Assembly: GCF_030866765.1 (NCBI RefSeq)
Contig: NZ_CP133017.1
Span: forward strand, 5,622,501-5,686,500
DNA from: Paenibacillus silvisoli
GTDB taxonomy: Bacteria > Bacillota > Bacilli > Paenibacillales > Paenibacillaceae
Reading direction: 5' to 3'
DNA length: 64,000 nucleotides
This document shows, one piece after another, positions 16,627 through 25,518 of the stretch. The stretch's first letter is position 1; every line of letters begins with the position of its first letter. Made by a program: the position numbers and the translations under genes. A model generated the notes under the pieces. That model did no database searches, was not told the DNA's origin, and saw nothing but the letters and a program-made list of their open reading frames with translations.

Positions 16627-17502
16627 TTATACATGCTTAGCACATTCCAGCTGCAGCATGCGCTTCCGGTACGTCTCCGGGCTTGCGCCGACCGTCGTTT
16701 TGAACAGCCGGCTGAAATGCGCGAGGTGGTGGAAGCCGACCGCGCGGCACACCTCGGAGACGGACTGCCGGGGCTCGAGCCGGAACATCATTTTCGCCTG
16801 ATTGATCCGCCGGTTGTATAAGTATTTGAACACCGTTGTTCCGGTTACGTCTTTGAATAAATTCGACAGATACGGCTTCGTCAAATGAAGCGCGCTGGCG
16901 ATATGATCGAGCGTAATCTCCTCGAGGTAATGGTCCTCCAAATACGAGATGACGCGCTGGACATGCTGCTCCTTCTGCGAACGGTGCTCCCGCTCGTTGA
17001 CGGGCTCGCTGCACCAATCGCGAATGAGATGGAGCAGCTCGATGACGCGCAGAACGAAACGGTCATAGGCCGTCCGTACGCCAACGTCGTTGGTCATGCC
17101 GTAGAGCCGGTTCATTTCCGACAGCAGCATTTCCAGCTCAGCCTGATCCTTCTCGCTTAACGAAATGCGGATGTTGCGCAGCTCGTCGAACGGCTTCAGC
17201 AGCATCGCCGCCGTATCCGGTTGAAGCACTTTATGTATGTAGGCGGGATCCATATGAATGATCGTGCGAATGTAGGGCCGATGCGGCGCCGGGTTCGGAC
17301 AATGCAGCGTCATGCCATGCATCAGAATCAAATCGCCGGGCTGCAGCGTAATCAGCTTATCGCCGATCAAGTAATTGCATTCGCCCTCTTGAAAATAATA
17401 CATTTCGTAAAAAGCATGCGAATGAAATTGAGCGCCCGGATACGGTTCGTCGTTCCGGTACATGAGCTCAATCGGCTGCTGCCATTGCATCGTGAGCGGC
17501 AC
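16627..17502 (-). CDS. AraC-family transcriptional regulator
   Basis: 291 residues. An N-terminal cupin sensor (HSHAFYEMYYFQEGECNYLIG, LQPGDLILMHGMTLH) binds a sugar-type ligand. The C-terminal double helix-turn-helix (ITLDHIASALHLTKPYLSNLF and VSEVCRAVGFHHLAHFSRLF) binds DNA. The start is GTG 17502 with GGAGG 8 nt upstream; the next ATG is only four codons in. Lying inside the hexuronate locus between the SDR and an oxidoreductase, it is the obvious candidate regulator, probably responding to a uronate or derivative. Confidence 0.88.
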   Translation of the reverse strand: MPLTMQWQQPIELMYRNDEPYPGAQFHSHAFYEMYYFQEGECNYLIGDKLITLQPGDLILMHGMTLHCPNPAPHRPYIRTIIHMDPAYIHKVLQPDTAAMLLKPFDELRNIRISLSEKDQAELEMLLSEMNRLYGMTNDVGVRTAYDRFVLRVIELLHLIRDWCSEPVNEREHRSQKEQHVQRVISYLEDHYLEEITLDHIASALHLTKPYLSNLFKDVTGTTVFKYLYNRRINQAKMMFRLEPRQSVSEVCRAVGFHHLAHFSRLFKTTVGASPETYRKRMLQLECAKHV

Positions 17503-17617
17503 TCAGTTCGCCTCCATTTTGAAGCGATCGCCTTTTCCGGTCAGACCGGCCTTTCGGGCAATCGCAACGTAATGAACTGATTTTACCACGCCGCTCACGA
17601 CTTCTGTAGACCTTCCT

Positions 17618-18703
17618 TTATAAACGGACGGCTTTATTTTGCGCGAGGATGCAGAGCTCGGCCGCTTTGAACGCGTGCGCCTGCGTCATCGCGTTTTCGG
17701 TCCGGTTCAGGCAATCGAGAATCAAATCGCCGAAGTACGGGAAGCCGATCCGGCCGCCGACCGAGAGGTGATGCTCCCCTTCATGGTTGACGAGGTAGAC
17801 ATGATCGCCGCTCTTGTCGCGCGCTACGTCGATGTACTTGCGCAGCTCGATGTAGCCGTCGGTGCCGAGAATGATCGTCCGACCGTCTCCCCAAGTGCCA
17901 AGCCCGTTCGGCGTCAGCCAATCCACGCGAAAATAATTCGTTGCCCCGTTATCGCCCACGAGCGTCGCGTCGCCGAAATCCTCCAGCTCCGGGTAGTCCG
18001 GGTTGTTGTAGTTGGCGACTTTGCTGCTCGCTACGCTAGCGTCTTTGCAGCCTGCGAAGTGCAGGAATTGCTCGATTTGATGGCTGCCGATATCGCATAG
18101 AATGCCGCCGTACTGCTCTTTGCGGAAAAACCAATCCGGACGCGACGGCTTGTTCAGCCTGTGCGGACCCGTTCCAATGACCTGCACGACGCGGCCGATC
18201 GCGCCTTCCTCCAGCAGCTTGCCGGCATAGATCGCGCTTTCGTTATGCAGCCGTTCGCTGTAGTACACCATGTATTTGCGGCCCGTTGCCGCCGCGACTT
18301 CCCGCGCTTCCGACAGCTGCTCCAGCGTGGTGAACGGGGTTTTGTCGGTAAAATAGTCCTTCCCGTGCTTCATCACCCGAACGCCGAGCGGTCCGCGTTC
18401 GGATGGAACCGCCGCTGCCGCGACCAGCTTCACCTGCGGGTCTTCGAGAATGACCTCCGGCGAGGCGGCTGCAGCCGCTTGCGGATATACTTTCAGAAAT
18501 TGCTCGACCTTCGCCGGATCGCGGTCGTACACCCATTTGAGCGTCGCGCCCGCTTCCAGCAAGCCGTTCGTTTGGCCGTAAATATGGCCGTGATCGAGTG
18601 CCATCGCGGCGAAAACGAACTCGCCCGCGCCGACGACCGGCTCCGGCTTCTTGACGGCAACCGGCGCGTAGTTCATGCCGTCGCTGCGGTTAAACCCGGA
18701 CAT
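17618..18703 (-). CDS. Gfo/Idh/MocA-family oxidoreductase
   Basis: 361-residue NAD(P)-dependent sugar oxidoreductase. A Rossmann N-terminal domain (FVFAAMALDHGHIYGQ...WVYDRDPAK) contains the EKP-like segment as TDKTPFTTLEQL. The C-terminal domain has GGILCDIGSHQIEQFLHFAG with the active-site Asp/His pair. The first ~30 residues form an extra tail before the nucleotide fold. It overlaps the upstream epimerase gene by 14 bp and has GAGGAG 10 nt before ATG 18703. The substrate is unknown; context points to uronic acid or inositol-like compounds. Confidence 0.82.
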   Translation of the reverse strand: MSGFNRSDGMNYAPVAVKKPEPVVGAGEFVFAAMALDHGHIYGQTNGLLEAGATLKWVYDRDPAKVEQFLKVYPQAAAAASPEVILEDPQVKLVAAAAVPSERGPLGVRVMKHGKDYFTDKTPFTTLEQLSEAREVAAATGRKYMVYYSERLHNESAIYAGKLLEEGAIGRVVQVIGTGPHRLNKPSRPDWFFRKEQYGGILCDIGSHQIEQFLHFAGCKDASVASSKVANYNNPDYPELEDFGDATLVGDNGATNYFRVDWLTPNGLGTWGDGRTIILGTDGYIELRKYIDVARDKSGDHVYLVNHEGEHHLSVGGRIGFPYFGDLILDCLNRTENAMTQAHAFKAAELCILAQNKAVRL

Positions 18704-19493
18704 CGCCCTTCAGCTCCTCTTCCGTTTGGTATGCGAGCTGCTGCAGCGCGCGGTAGCTGATCGCCAAGCTTTCGAACGGATCGCCTGTGCAAACATCCTG
18801 CTCGACGACATACCATTCGACGCCGGTTTCGCGGCATGCTTCGATAATGGCCGGCCAGTTCAAGTTACCTTGGCCGATTTCGGCGTACACCTGCTGATCG
18901 TTCACGATCGCCATATCTTTCAGGTGAACGACCTTCATATCGGCGACCTTCATGATCCAGCTTACCGGGTCGGCGCCGCCGGCGTGCACCCAGTACGTAT
19001 CGAGCTCGAAGCTGAAGGCTCCGGCAGCGCTATCCTTCGCATCAAGGAGCCAGTCCATGCCGGTCTTGCCTTCGAATTTCTCGAATTCGAATTTGTGATT
19101 GTGATAGATAAGTTCGAGGCCGGCTTCCGCCAGCTTATCGCCGATTTCGTTCATGATCTCGCCGAAGGCCGTGTATCCTGCTTTGTCCTTGCGGTATTCC
19201 GACGGAATGGAGCCGATGCCGATATATTTGCAGCCCCAAGCCTTATGCTCCGCGATCAGCGCGTCGAGATCATTCTGCAGACGGGCCGTCGACACATGCG
19301 TTGCGCAGATCGTTAGTCCGTGGCTGTCGCAAATGCGTTTAACGTCTGCCGGCGCGATTGGGCCGATACCGGATACTTGCACGGCGTCGTAGCCGATTTT
19401 TTTGACTTTTTTTAACGTGGCGTCAAGATCTTCCGCCGTTTTGCAGTAGTCGCGCAGCGTGTAGAGCTGCGCGGCGATTTGCTTTTTATACAT
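18690..19493 (-). CDS. Sugar phosphate isomerase/epimerase (xylose-isomerase-like TIM barrel)
   Basis: 267 residues of the AP-endonuclease-2-like TIM barrel (IolE/IolH/YcjR group). Metal-binding motifs: LELIYHNHKFEFEKF (His), FELDTYWVHAGG (Glu/Asp/His), VHLKDMA (His), YAEIGQGNLNWP (Glu), EWYVVEQDVC (Glu). AAGGGAG precedes ATG 19493. It pairs with the overlapping Gfo/Idh/MocA gene downstream; such pairs carry out oxidation-isomerisation or elimination steps on sugars. Exact substrate not known. Confidence 0.85.
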   Translation of the reverse strand: MYKKQIAAQLYTLRDYCKTAEDLDATLKKVKKIGYDAVQVSGIGPIAPADVKRICDSHGLTICATHVSTARLQNDLDALIAEHKAWGCKYIGIGSIPSEYRKDKAGYTAFGEIMNEIGDKLAEAGLELIYHNHKFEFEKFEGKTGMDWLLDAKDSAAGAFSFELDTYWVHAGGADPVSWIMKVADMKVVHLKDMAIVNDQQVYAEIGQGNLNWPAIIEACRETGVEWYVVEQDVCTGDPFESLAISYRALQQLAYQTEEELKGDVRV

Positions 19494-19522
19494 GAGGGTT
19501 CACTCCCTTTATTATGGTTGGA

Positions 19523-20692
19523 TTAGAACGTGCCGGTCAGGTCGGCAGGCTTAGTCGAAGCTGCCGGCTCCGGCTTCTTATAGGAAGAGCTTGCGATCCG
19601 TTTGTTCAGCTCCGCTTCGTGCAGCTCCTCGTCGAGCGGCAGGTCGACCCAGCCGTCGATCCACGTGGAGAGGTGCATCGCGTTGGACAGCGTCAAGCCA
19701 AGAATGCCTTCTTCGCCAGGCGCGACGAGCGGCGCGCCGTTCAGCACGGCATCGGTGAAGTTTTGGAGAATGCCTGCATGCTCCGGGCTCGGTCCCGAGC
19801 TTGGAATATCGATCTTCCAGCATTCCGGCGATGCGAACGGCACCGTATTGCGGGCGTTGAAAGCCGCTTCGTCCTCGCGGAGGCGATAGAATGTCATGCT
19901 GTCGTTTTCGATCACGATTTTGCCGCGGCTTCCCGTTACTTCCAGACGGTTCGTGCCCGGCGCATCCGATGTCGACGTAATGAAAACGGCGGTCGCACCG
20001 TTCGCATATTCGGCATAGGCGGTTACGTCGTTCTCTACCTCGATGTTGCGGTGTTTGCCAAATTGGCAGAACGCGCGCATCCGCACAGGCATCATGCCTG
20101 TCGTCCACTGCCACAGGTCCAGGTTGTGCGGGCATTGGTTGATCAGCACGCCGCCGCCTTCGCCTGCCCAAGTCGCGCGCCAAGTGCCGGAATCGTAGTA
20201 CGCCTGCGAACGGTACCAGTTCGTAATAATCCAGTTGATGCGGCGCACTTCGCCGATCTCGCCGTCTTGAATCATTTCGCGCAGCTTTCGGTAGAGCGGA
20301 TTCATCCGCTGGTTGTACACGATGCCGAACGTTTTGCCGCTTGCCGCAGCCGCTTCGTTCATTTCGCGCACCTGCTTGGCGTACACGCCCGCAGGCTTCT
20401 CGATCAGCACGTGCATCCCTTTGCCGAAGGCGCGGATCGCTTCCGTCGGGTGATCGTAATGCGGCGTCGCCACGACGACGGCATCGACGAGGCCGGAATC
20501 GATCATTGCTTCCGCGCTCTCGAATACGGCTACTTTATCGCCATAGCGTTCTCTCGCGTAATCGCGCTTGCTCTCGAACTCGTCGCATACCGCGGTGAGC
20601 ACCGCGCCTTTGATCGAGCCCGACGTCAAAATATTGGCGTGGCCTGAGCCCATGTTTCCGATTCCGATAATGCCATAACGCAGCTGTTTCAT
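19523..20692 (-). CDS. Gfo/Idh/MocA-family oxidoreductase
   Basis: 389 residues. The Rossmann motif GIIGIGNMGSGHA begins right at the start, followed by VLIEKPAGVYAKQV (the family EKP motif) and GGGVLINQCPHNLDLWQW with its active-site Asp/His. ATG 20692 is chosen over the upstream in-frame ATG because GGAGGAG lies 8 nt ahead and ATGA overlaps the previous stop. It is a distant paralogue of the oxidoreductase at 17618-18703; together with two epimerases they form two oxidoreductase-epimerase pairs. Confidence 0.87.
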   Translation of the reverse strand: MKQLRYGIIGIGNMGSGHANILTSGSIKGAVLTAVCDEFESKRDYARERYGDKVAVFESAEAMIDSGLVDAVVVATPHYDHPTEAIRAFGKGMHVLIEKPAGVYAKQVREMNEAAAASGKTFGIVYNQRMNPLYRKLREMIQDGEIGEVRRINWIITNWYRSQAYYDSGTWRATWAGEGGGVLINQCPHNLDLWQWTTGMMPVRMRAFCQFGKHRNIEVENDVTAYAEYANGATAVFITSTSDAPGTNRLEVTGSRGKIVIENDSMTFYRLREDEAAFNARNTVPFASPECWKIDIPSSGPSPEHAGILQNFTDAVLNGAPLVAPGEEGILGLTLSNAMHLSTWIDGWVDLPLDEELHEAELNKRIASSSYKKPEPAASTKPADLTGTF

Positions 20693-21570
20693 TGATAAAT
20701 CTCCTCCATCCACGTTTTCATTTGATTGACATAGGTTTGAAGCATCGTTCGCGTATCGTAGGTGCCGCTGAAATCCTCCAGGCCCAGCCAGCCGTCATAG
20801 CCGACCGCCTTCAAATCGCGTAGCACCTGCTTCCAATGCACTTGGCCTTGCGCGATGGACCGCCAGCCGCAGGACCAATCTAATGGCTGCAGCGGGTTAT
20901 CGTCGGGCTGCGGCTGTGCTGCCGGTTGCCAGCCCGCGTTTTTCACGTGAACGTGTGCGAGATACGGACCGAGAAGCTCAAGCCCCATGCGGTAGTTCTC
21001 GTAGCCCTCGAAAACCATGTTGCCGGGATCGTAGAGTACGCCGACATAATCGGGGTTGAACGGCGAAACGAGGCGATGCGCGAGCGAAGCGCTCGGCGCG
21101 ATCGTCACATGGTGCGTTTCGACTACGGCCTTAACGCCGTAGTGGCGCGCCAGCTGCTCTCCCTCTTTGAGAAAAGCGGTTGCCTGCTCGAAAAGCTCAT
21201 TATAATTGCGGCTGCGGTCGTAGCCCGGAACGCCGATGCGGATCATCGATGCGCCGAACCGCTTGGCGAGCCGCATGACGCGCTCGGTTCCTTCCAAGTC
21301 GCCGCAAGGAACGTAAGGCGTAATTGAAATGGTCTGCATGCCTGCTGAGGCTGCCGCTTGTTTGAAGCGTTCGATGTCGCTGTCGCTGGCATTCAGCGGA
21401 AGCGTGCACCGGTTATTGCCCCAGAAGGACGGCTTCTGCTCGAGCAGCTCGGCCGGCGTATCCTTGCAGCGCCATTCGATGCCGGAGATGCCTGCCGCGG
21501 CTGCCGCTTCGCACATTTCTTCCGGCGTAACGTCCGGCGTTGCGACCGTAAATACGGATAGTTTAAGCAT
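20689..21570 (-). CDS. Sugar phosphate isomerase/epimerase
   Basis: 293 residues, TIM-barrel epimerase of the same superfamily as 18690-19493 but divergent. Visible metal motifs: GIEWRCKD (Glu), VKAVVETHHVTI (Glu, His), VLYDPGNMVFEG (Asp), HVHVKNAGW (His), GWLGLEDFSG (Glu). It lies 10 bp after uxuA and is translationally coupled (ATGA) to the oxidoreductase that follows. Its placement next to uxuA suggests the pair feeds a sugar acid into the hexuronate route. Confidence 0.85.
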   Translation of the reverse strand: MLKLSVFTVATPDVTPEEMCEAAAAAGISGIEWRCKDTPAELLEQKPSFWGNNRCTLPLNASDSDIERFKQAAASAGMQTISITPYVPCGDLEGTERVMRLAKRFGASMIRIGVPGYDRSRNYNELFEQATAFLKEGEQLARHYGVKAVVETHHVTIAPSASLAHRLVSPFNPDYVGVLYDPGNMVFEGYENYRMGLELLGPYLAHVHVKNAGWQPAAQPQPDDNPLQPLDWSCGWRSIAQGQVHWKQVLRDLKAVGYDGWLGLEDFSGTYDTRTMLQTYVNQMKTWMEEIYQ

Positions 21571-21580
21571 AGGCTTGCGA

Positions 21581-22627
21581 TCAGCTCCTCGTCTTCGATA
21601 TCGCTTCCCAAATGCCGTTCAAATACGTGGCGCCTAAAGCGCGGTCATAGAGACCGTAGCCCGGGCGGCCCTGCTCGCCCCAAATCATGCGTCCGTGATC
21701 CGGACGGAGCGGACCTTCAAAGCCCGTTTCATAGAGCGCTTCGAGAATGCGCACCATGTCGATCGAGCCGTCGGACGAGCGGTGCGACGATTCCTGGAAG
21801 GAACGCGGACCGGTCCGCAGGATGTTGCGCGTATGGGCAAAATGCAGCTTGCCCAGCGAGCCGAAATGGCGAATGATCGCCGTCAAATTGTTGTCCTCGT
21901 TCGCGCCGAGCGAGCCGGAGCAGAATGTAATGCCGTTCGATGGGCTGTCTACATGCTCCGTCAGACGCTTCAGCTGGCTGAAGTTGCTGACGATGCGCGG
22001 CAGACCGAAGATCGGCCATGGCGGATCATCCGGATGGATGGCCATAACGACGCCGGCTTCTTCCGCGACGGGAATAACCCGCTCCAGGAAGTAAGCGAGA
22101 TTGCTCCACAGCACGTCCTCCGTCACGTCGGCATAGGCGTCGATAAGCTGTCCCATTTCTTCCTTCGTGTAGCTCTGATCCCAGCCGGGCAGGGATAGGT
22201 CGCCGTTAACGGGATCCATGCGGGAGATCGTCTCATCCTCGAAGGTGAGCGTCGTGGAGCCATCCGGCAGCGTATAAGCCAGCTGCGAACGCGTCCAATC
22301 GAATACGGGCATAAAGTTGTAGCAGATGACAGGCACGCCGGCCTCGCCAAGACGGCGAATCGTTTGACTGTAATTTTCAATCAAGCGGTCGCGGGACGGG
22401 CGTCCCAGCTTAATGTCCTCATGGACGGGAACGCTTTCGATAACCGCGATGCGCAGTCCGGCCGCTTCGATCGTTTCTTTCAGCCGGATGATCGATTCCA
22501 TCGGCCACGCTTCTCCGACGGGTACGTCGTACAGCGCCGTAACAATGCCGTAAACGCCAGGAATTTGGCGGATATTTTGCAAGGTGACCGGGTCGTCCTT
22601 GCCAAACCACCGGAATGTCATTTTCAT
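21581..22627 (-). CDS. uxuA: Mannonate dehydratase
   Basis: Converts D-mannonate to 2-keto-3-deoxygluconate in hexuronate catabolism. The 348 residues match the family. [23 protein letters not shown] is the typical start (first residues only), and [41 protein letters not shown] and LHFAHTRN carry the Mn2+ ligands (His, Cys, Asp/Glu). It is the first gene of the hexuronate run, under an extended -10 promoter with a cre-like box, so CcpA repression is expected. Confidence 0.95.
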   Translation of the reverse strand: MKMTFRWFGKDDPVTLQNIRQIPGVYGIVTALYDVPVGEAWPMESIIRLKETIEAAGLRIAVIESVPVHEDIKLGRPSRDRLIENYSQTIRRLGEAGVPVICYNFMPVFDWTRSQLAYTLPDGSTTLTFEDETISRMDPVNGDLSLPGWDQSYTKEEMGQLIDAYADVTEDVLWSNLAYFLERVIPVAEEAGVVMAIHPDDPPWPIFGLPRIVSNFSQLKRLTEHVDSPSNGITFCSGSLGANEDNNLTAIIRHFGSLGKLHFAHTRNILRTGPRSFQESSHRSSDGSIDMVRILEALYETGFEGPLRPDHGRMIWGEQGRPGYGLYDRALGATYLNGIWEAISKTRS

Positions 22628-22695
22628 GAGGGAAGCACCTCTGGGTTATGGGATATGGGAACGATAATTGCGGAATGGCATATGAAATCAGCCTT

Positions 22696-22733
22696 ATTGT
22701 AGCACAGTAAACATCCATGATAATGCGCTTTCA
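22696..22733 (-). promoter_or_regulatory. uxuA promoter with overlapping cre (CcpA) site
   Basis: On the minus strand an extended -10 TGCTACAAT (22696-22704) has no good -35. Just upstream TGAAAGCGCATTAT (22720-22733) matches the catabolite-response element TGWAARCGYTWNCW at 12 of 14 positions and covers the -35 region, a repressing position. Confidence 0.6.
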
Positions 22734-22845
22734 ACATTACCTTAACCACAGTTAAATGGAGGAGGGAAATTCCTTATTTGAGTCAAGCTGGTTGAATTTC
22801 TTGCGCGCAAATACGGCTCAGAGCGTGCAGCAGCATCGACTTACA

Positions 22846-22902
22846 AACAAAAGAGCTGACGAACGGTCACTACTGTGTGATCGTTCGTCAGCTCTGAATT
22901 GC
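22846..22902 (-). terminator. Terminator of the M24 peptidase gene
   Basis: On the minus strand AGAGCTGACGAACG pairs with CGTTCGTCAGCTCT across a 17-nt loop and is followed by TTTGTTT. It starts right after the peptidase stop at 22908. Confidence 0.85.
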
Positions 22903-22907
22903 CACTA

Positions 22908-24158
22908 CTATGGAATAACGATTAGCCCTTCCGGCGAGCGCGTCAGCTGACGGCAGCCGGTATCGGTAATGAGGTAGCTGTTCTCGATGCCGACGACGCC
23001 GCGGCCCGGGAATGTGAATTTCGGCTCGACGGCGAGTACGATGCCCGGCTCGAGCGGATTGCTGAAGCCGCGCGCCAGCACTGGCCATTCATCGACTTCA
23101 AGGCCGATGCCGTGGCCGAGAAATTTGACCTGATTGCTGCCGAAGCCCATGAAGTGATCGGCTAGCCCTGCATTCGCAGCCAGCTTTAAGGCGTCGGCAT
23201 AAATCGAATCAGGCGCCGTTCCGGGGCGCATCGACGCTTCCGCGCTGCGGATGATTGCCTCCGAGTGCGCATATGCCTCGGCCAAATCGTCCGGCAGACT
23301 GCCGATGACCGCCGTTCTCGTTTGATCGATGACATAGCCATCGATGCAGCAGCCGATATCAATCAGTATCGGCTCATCTCTGCCGATCGTCTTGCGGCTC
23401 GTGCTCTGCGGGAAAGCAGGCCCTAGTCCGAGGCCGCCGGCTGGGCCGTCGAAGGCGCTCGGCACGGCAGCCGCTGCGCCGGAGCCGAGCATCCCGGTCG
23501 TTATCTCCATGTTGTAGCTGCGCGTACGCATCATGCCGATGTGTCCGCGCAGCCTGATTTCGTATTCGATCCGGGCCATCAATTCAAGCTCCGTCAACCC
23601 AACTCGGATGATACGGACGGACGCCTCTAGCGCCTCGGCTACTACCCGCGCAGCATCCTCGATCCGTTCCACTTCCCAAGCCGACTTCACCATCCGCACC
23701 CGGCGAATGAGCGAGGAGCCGTCGACCAAAACGCAATCGTTCGCGCTGCCCGCCAGCACTTCGGCAAGCTTGGCGTAAGAGGCCGCCGGGAGCACATCCA
23801 TCTCGGTCGCGATTTGCACGCCGTCTGCTCGGCCGCTGAATACGGCGGGATGATCGCTCTCCAGCTGAGCCCGAAATTGTCGCAGCGACGTCAGCGGCTG
23901 CACCCGAACAGCCGACTCCGCAACCGCCCGCTCCACGCTTCGCCTTACATAGAAAACGGCTGCACCCGCTGCGGGAATAAACGCATATCCCGCCTGCATG
24001 GAGCCAGTCAAATAAAAGAGATCGACATGCTGCGTAACCAGAAAGGCATGTACGCCTTCCGTTGCCATTAGCGCCTGCAGCCGTTGAATACGCGCCTCGA
24101 TTTCTTCCCGCCTAACCGCCGCAGCCACTCCGCTGCTTCCTTGAACTTGACCTTGCAC
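22908..24158 (-). CDS. M24-family metallopeptidase (Xaa-Pro dipeptidase/aminopeptidase-like)
   Basis: About 416 residues. The N-terminal creatinase-like domain (residues 20-150) includes HVDLFYLTGSMQAGYAFIP. The C-terminal pita-bread fold carries all five metal ligands: Asp in ILIDIGC, Asp in VIDQTRT, His in LGHGIGLEVDEWP, Glu in AVEPKF and Glu in VGIENSY. Likely substrate: dipeptides or oligopeptides with proline at the second position, in the cytosol. The start is GTG 24158 with AAGGAG 8 nt upstream; a GTG two codons earlier is too close to that site. It stands alone and has its own terminator. Confidence 0.88.
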   Translation of the reverse strand: MQGQVQGSSGVAAAVRREEIEARIQRLQALMATEGVHAFLVTQHVDLFYLTGSMQAGYAFIPAAGAAVFYVRRSVERAVAESAVRVQPLTSLRQFRAQLESDHPAVFSGRADGVQIATEMDVLPAASYAKLAEVLAGSANDCVLVDGSSLIRRVRMVKSAWEVERIEDAARVVAEALEASVRIIRVGLTELELMARIEYEIRLRGHIGMMRTRSYNMEITTGMLGSGAAAAVPSAFDGPAGGLGLGPAFPQSTSRKTIGRDEPILIDIGCCIDGYVIDQTRTAVIGSLPDDLAEAYAHSEAIIRSAEASMRPGTAPDSIYADALKLAANAGLADHFMGFGSNQVKFLGHGIGLEVDEWPVLARGFSNPLEPGIVLAVEPKFTFPGRGVVGIENSYLITDTGCRQLTRSPEGLIVIP

Positions 24159-24225
24159 CCGCACCGCTCCTTGCCTCGATAAATAACATGATTTCCTCCA
24201 TTACAACAAAAGAACGGCGGCTCCG

Positions 24226-24711
24226 TCAACCGGACGTCAGCTCCGCCGCCCCATTAATCGTCCATTCAATGGGTTCAATCACGGCAAACAAGCGCGGATA
24301 GACGATTTTGGCGATCAGCACGACGCCGGGACGCTGCAGCGTCACTTCGTAATCCAAGCTAGCATTGCGGTACGTATAAGGGAATGTCCGATCGTCATTG
24401 ATTACTTTGAACTCAAGAACGTCGACCTTCTCTTGCAAAAACGCCCCTGGCAAGGGTTTCCCGCTCTCATCAAGCTGCAAATTCATCTGCAAATACCTTG
24501 CCGCGGCTCTGCCCGCTGCTTGCGCGTCAATCGCCAGCCGTCCCTCCGCAAGCGCGCCCGCATCAATCTGCTGCGCAGCCGCGTGCGCAGCGCGGTTCAC
24601 GGCATGCTTACCTTGAAACAGCGCCGCAATGGCCAGCTCTTCATCGGTTTGCAGAGCGTGCATCAGCATCCAAACGACCATCATCAACATAACGAGCAGC
24701 AGCTTATACAT
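24226..24711 (-). CDS. Hypothetical membrane-anchored protein of the Tad-like locus
   Basis: 161 residues. One N-terminal TM (LLLVMLMMVVWMLMHAL) is followed by a soluble extracellular domain with Ala-rich helices and beta strands (NASLDYEVTLQRPGVVLIAKIVYP). The shape matches TadE/TadG-like pseudopilins or minor pilus subunits, although I see no direct family motif. ATG 24711 is preferred for TM length. It closes the row of Tad genes on this strand. Confidence 0.6.
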   Translation of the reverse strand: MYKLLLVMLMMVVWMLMHALQTDEELAIAALFQGKHAVNRAAHAAAQQIDAGALAEGRLAIDAQAAGRAAARYLQMNLQLDESGKPLPGAFLQEKVDVLEFKVINDDRTFPYTYRNASLDYEVTLQRPGVVLIAKIVYPRLFAVIEPIEWTINGAAELTSG

Positions 24712-24755
24712 GGCTCGCACACACTCCCTGCATCGTAGATGCTCCTTGTTCGAGT

Positions 24756-25181
24756 TTAAGGAACATATTCGCTCATCTTCATTCCGGTCGCTTTCAGCTT
24801 CGTGCCGGCAGGCGGCGGCTCCAATCCGATTAGCCGATCAATAGCCAACAGGCCCTCGATGGGATAACTGGCCATCAGCGAGATCGAGACTCCCCGAGGC
24901 AGCGGCTCGGCGGCATTCGTAGCCGTTAAGCCGCTGTCCGAACTAACCGTGAATTCGACCGCGTTTGGCTTGAGACCGTACCGGGCCAACCGTTCCCTCG
25001 ACGCTTGCAGCATGGCCGCATCGATATAGCCGTGGCCGCCGTTCGCGCCGATCTCCAGCAAATAATCGACCTCCTGCTGAAGCACCGCCTGCCGGACGAT
25101 CAGCACATGCTTATAGATCGGACTGAACATAAACCAAGTCATCATTGCGGACAGAAGCAGAAACATAAGCAGGCTTTTCAC
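24756..25181 (-). CDS. Hypothetical TadE-like membrane-anchored protein
   Basis: 141 residues. An N-terminal TM (LLMFLLLSAMMTWFMFS) carries a helix and then a beta-rich domain (AVEFTVSSDSGLTATN, GVSISLMASYPIEG). It begins with GTG 25181 and overlaps the preceding miniprotein stop by 4 nt. Together with the next gene downstream it looks like a pair of pseudopilin-like subunits for the TadB/TadC machine. Assignment rests on context and hydropathy only. Confidence 0.6.
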   Translation of the reverse strand: MKSLLMFLLLSAMMTWFMFSPIYKHVLIVRQAVLQQEVDYLLEIGANGGHGYIDAAMLQASRERLARYGLKPNAVEFTVSSDSGLTATNAAEPLPRGVSISLMASYPIEGLLAIDRLIGLEPPPAGTKLKATGMKMSEYVP

Positions 25182-25324
25182 GGACTCATCCTCCGAATGC
25201 CGTCGCTCATATGTCGGCTGGACCGCTCCAGCTGAGAATGCGTCCCCTGCTCACCGCCGGTTATGTCATCGTAAAGCACGACGGCCACAATGATGAGCAG
25301 CAGCGTCATCAATAGCGAACGCAT
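25178..25324 (-). CDS. 48-aa single-TM miniprotein of the Tad-like locus
   Basis: Begins MRSLLMTLLLIIVAVVLYDD and has a polar C-terminal half (HSQLERSSRHMSDGIRRMSP). AAGGAGG lies 7 nt before ATG 25324. It overlaps the next start. Too short for a usual Flp pilin, and lacking the Flp G/E cleavage motif; role unknown. Confidence 0.65.
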   Translation of the reverse strand: MRSLLMTLLLIIVAVVLYDDITGGEQGTHSQLERSSRHMSDGIRRMSP

Positions 25325-25336
25325 GCGAGCGCCTCC

Positions 25337-25489
25337 TTATGGAATCGTAATCGTTTTGATTTTCGTATTCGCAGCGGTGCCTTGCGTCTCGATTTGATCC
25401 TTCGTGCCGTTCGTATCCTGAGCGACGACCCCGTTGAACAACAGGACGACCACGACGAGCATCATGACGGTGATCAATATATTCCTCAT
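25337..25489 (-). CDS. 50-aa single-TM miniprotein of the Tad-like locus
   Basis: MRNILITVMMLVVVVLLFNG, then a Thr/Gln-rich tail ending IKTITIP. GGAGGTG precedes ATG 25489. It resembles the 48-aa neighbour in its opening (MR-LL/IT-----VVV) and may be a small pilin-like or accessory subunit; it could also be processed to an extracellular peptide. Confidence 0.65.
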   Translation of the reverse strand: MRNILITVMMLVVVVLLFNGVVAQDTNGTKDQIETQGTAANTKIKTITIP

Positions 25490-25518
25490 GTCTATCACCT
25501 CCTTCGCGGACTGAACGA

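Noticed and set aside
22756..22950. Plus-strand 64-aa frame between uxuA and the peptidase gene
   Set aside because: Spans a terminator hairpin, no ribosome site.
24205..24250. Terminator after the 161-aa Tad-locus gene
   Set aside because: GGCGG...CCGCC pairing is only partial and the T-run is broken, so I did not list it.
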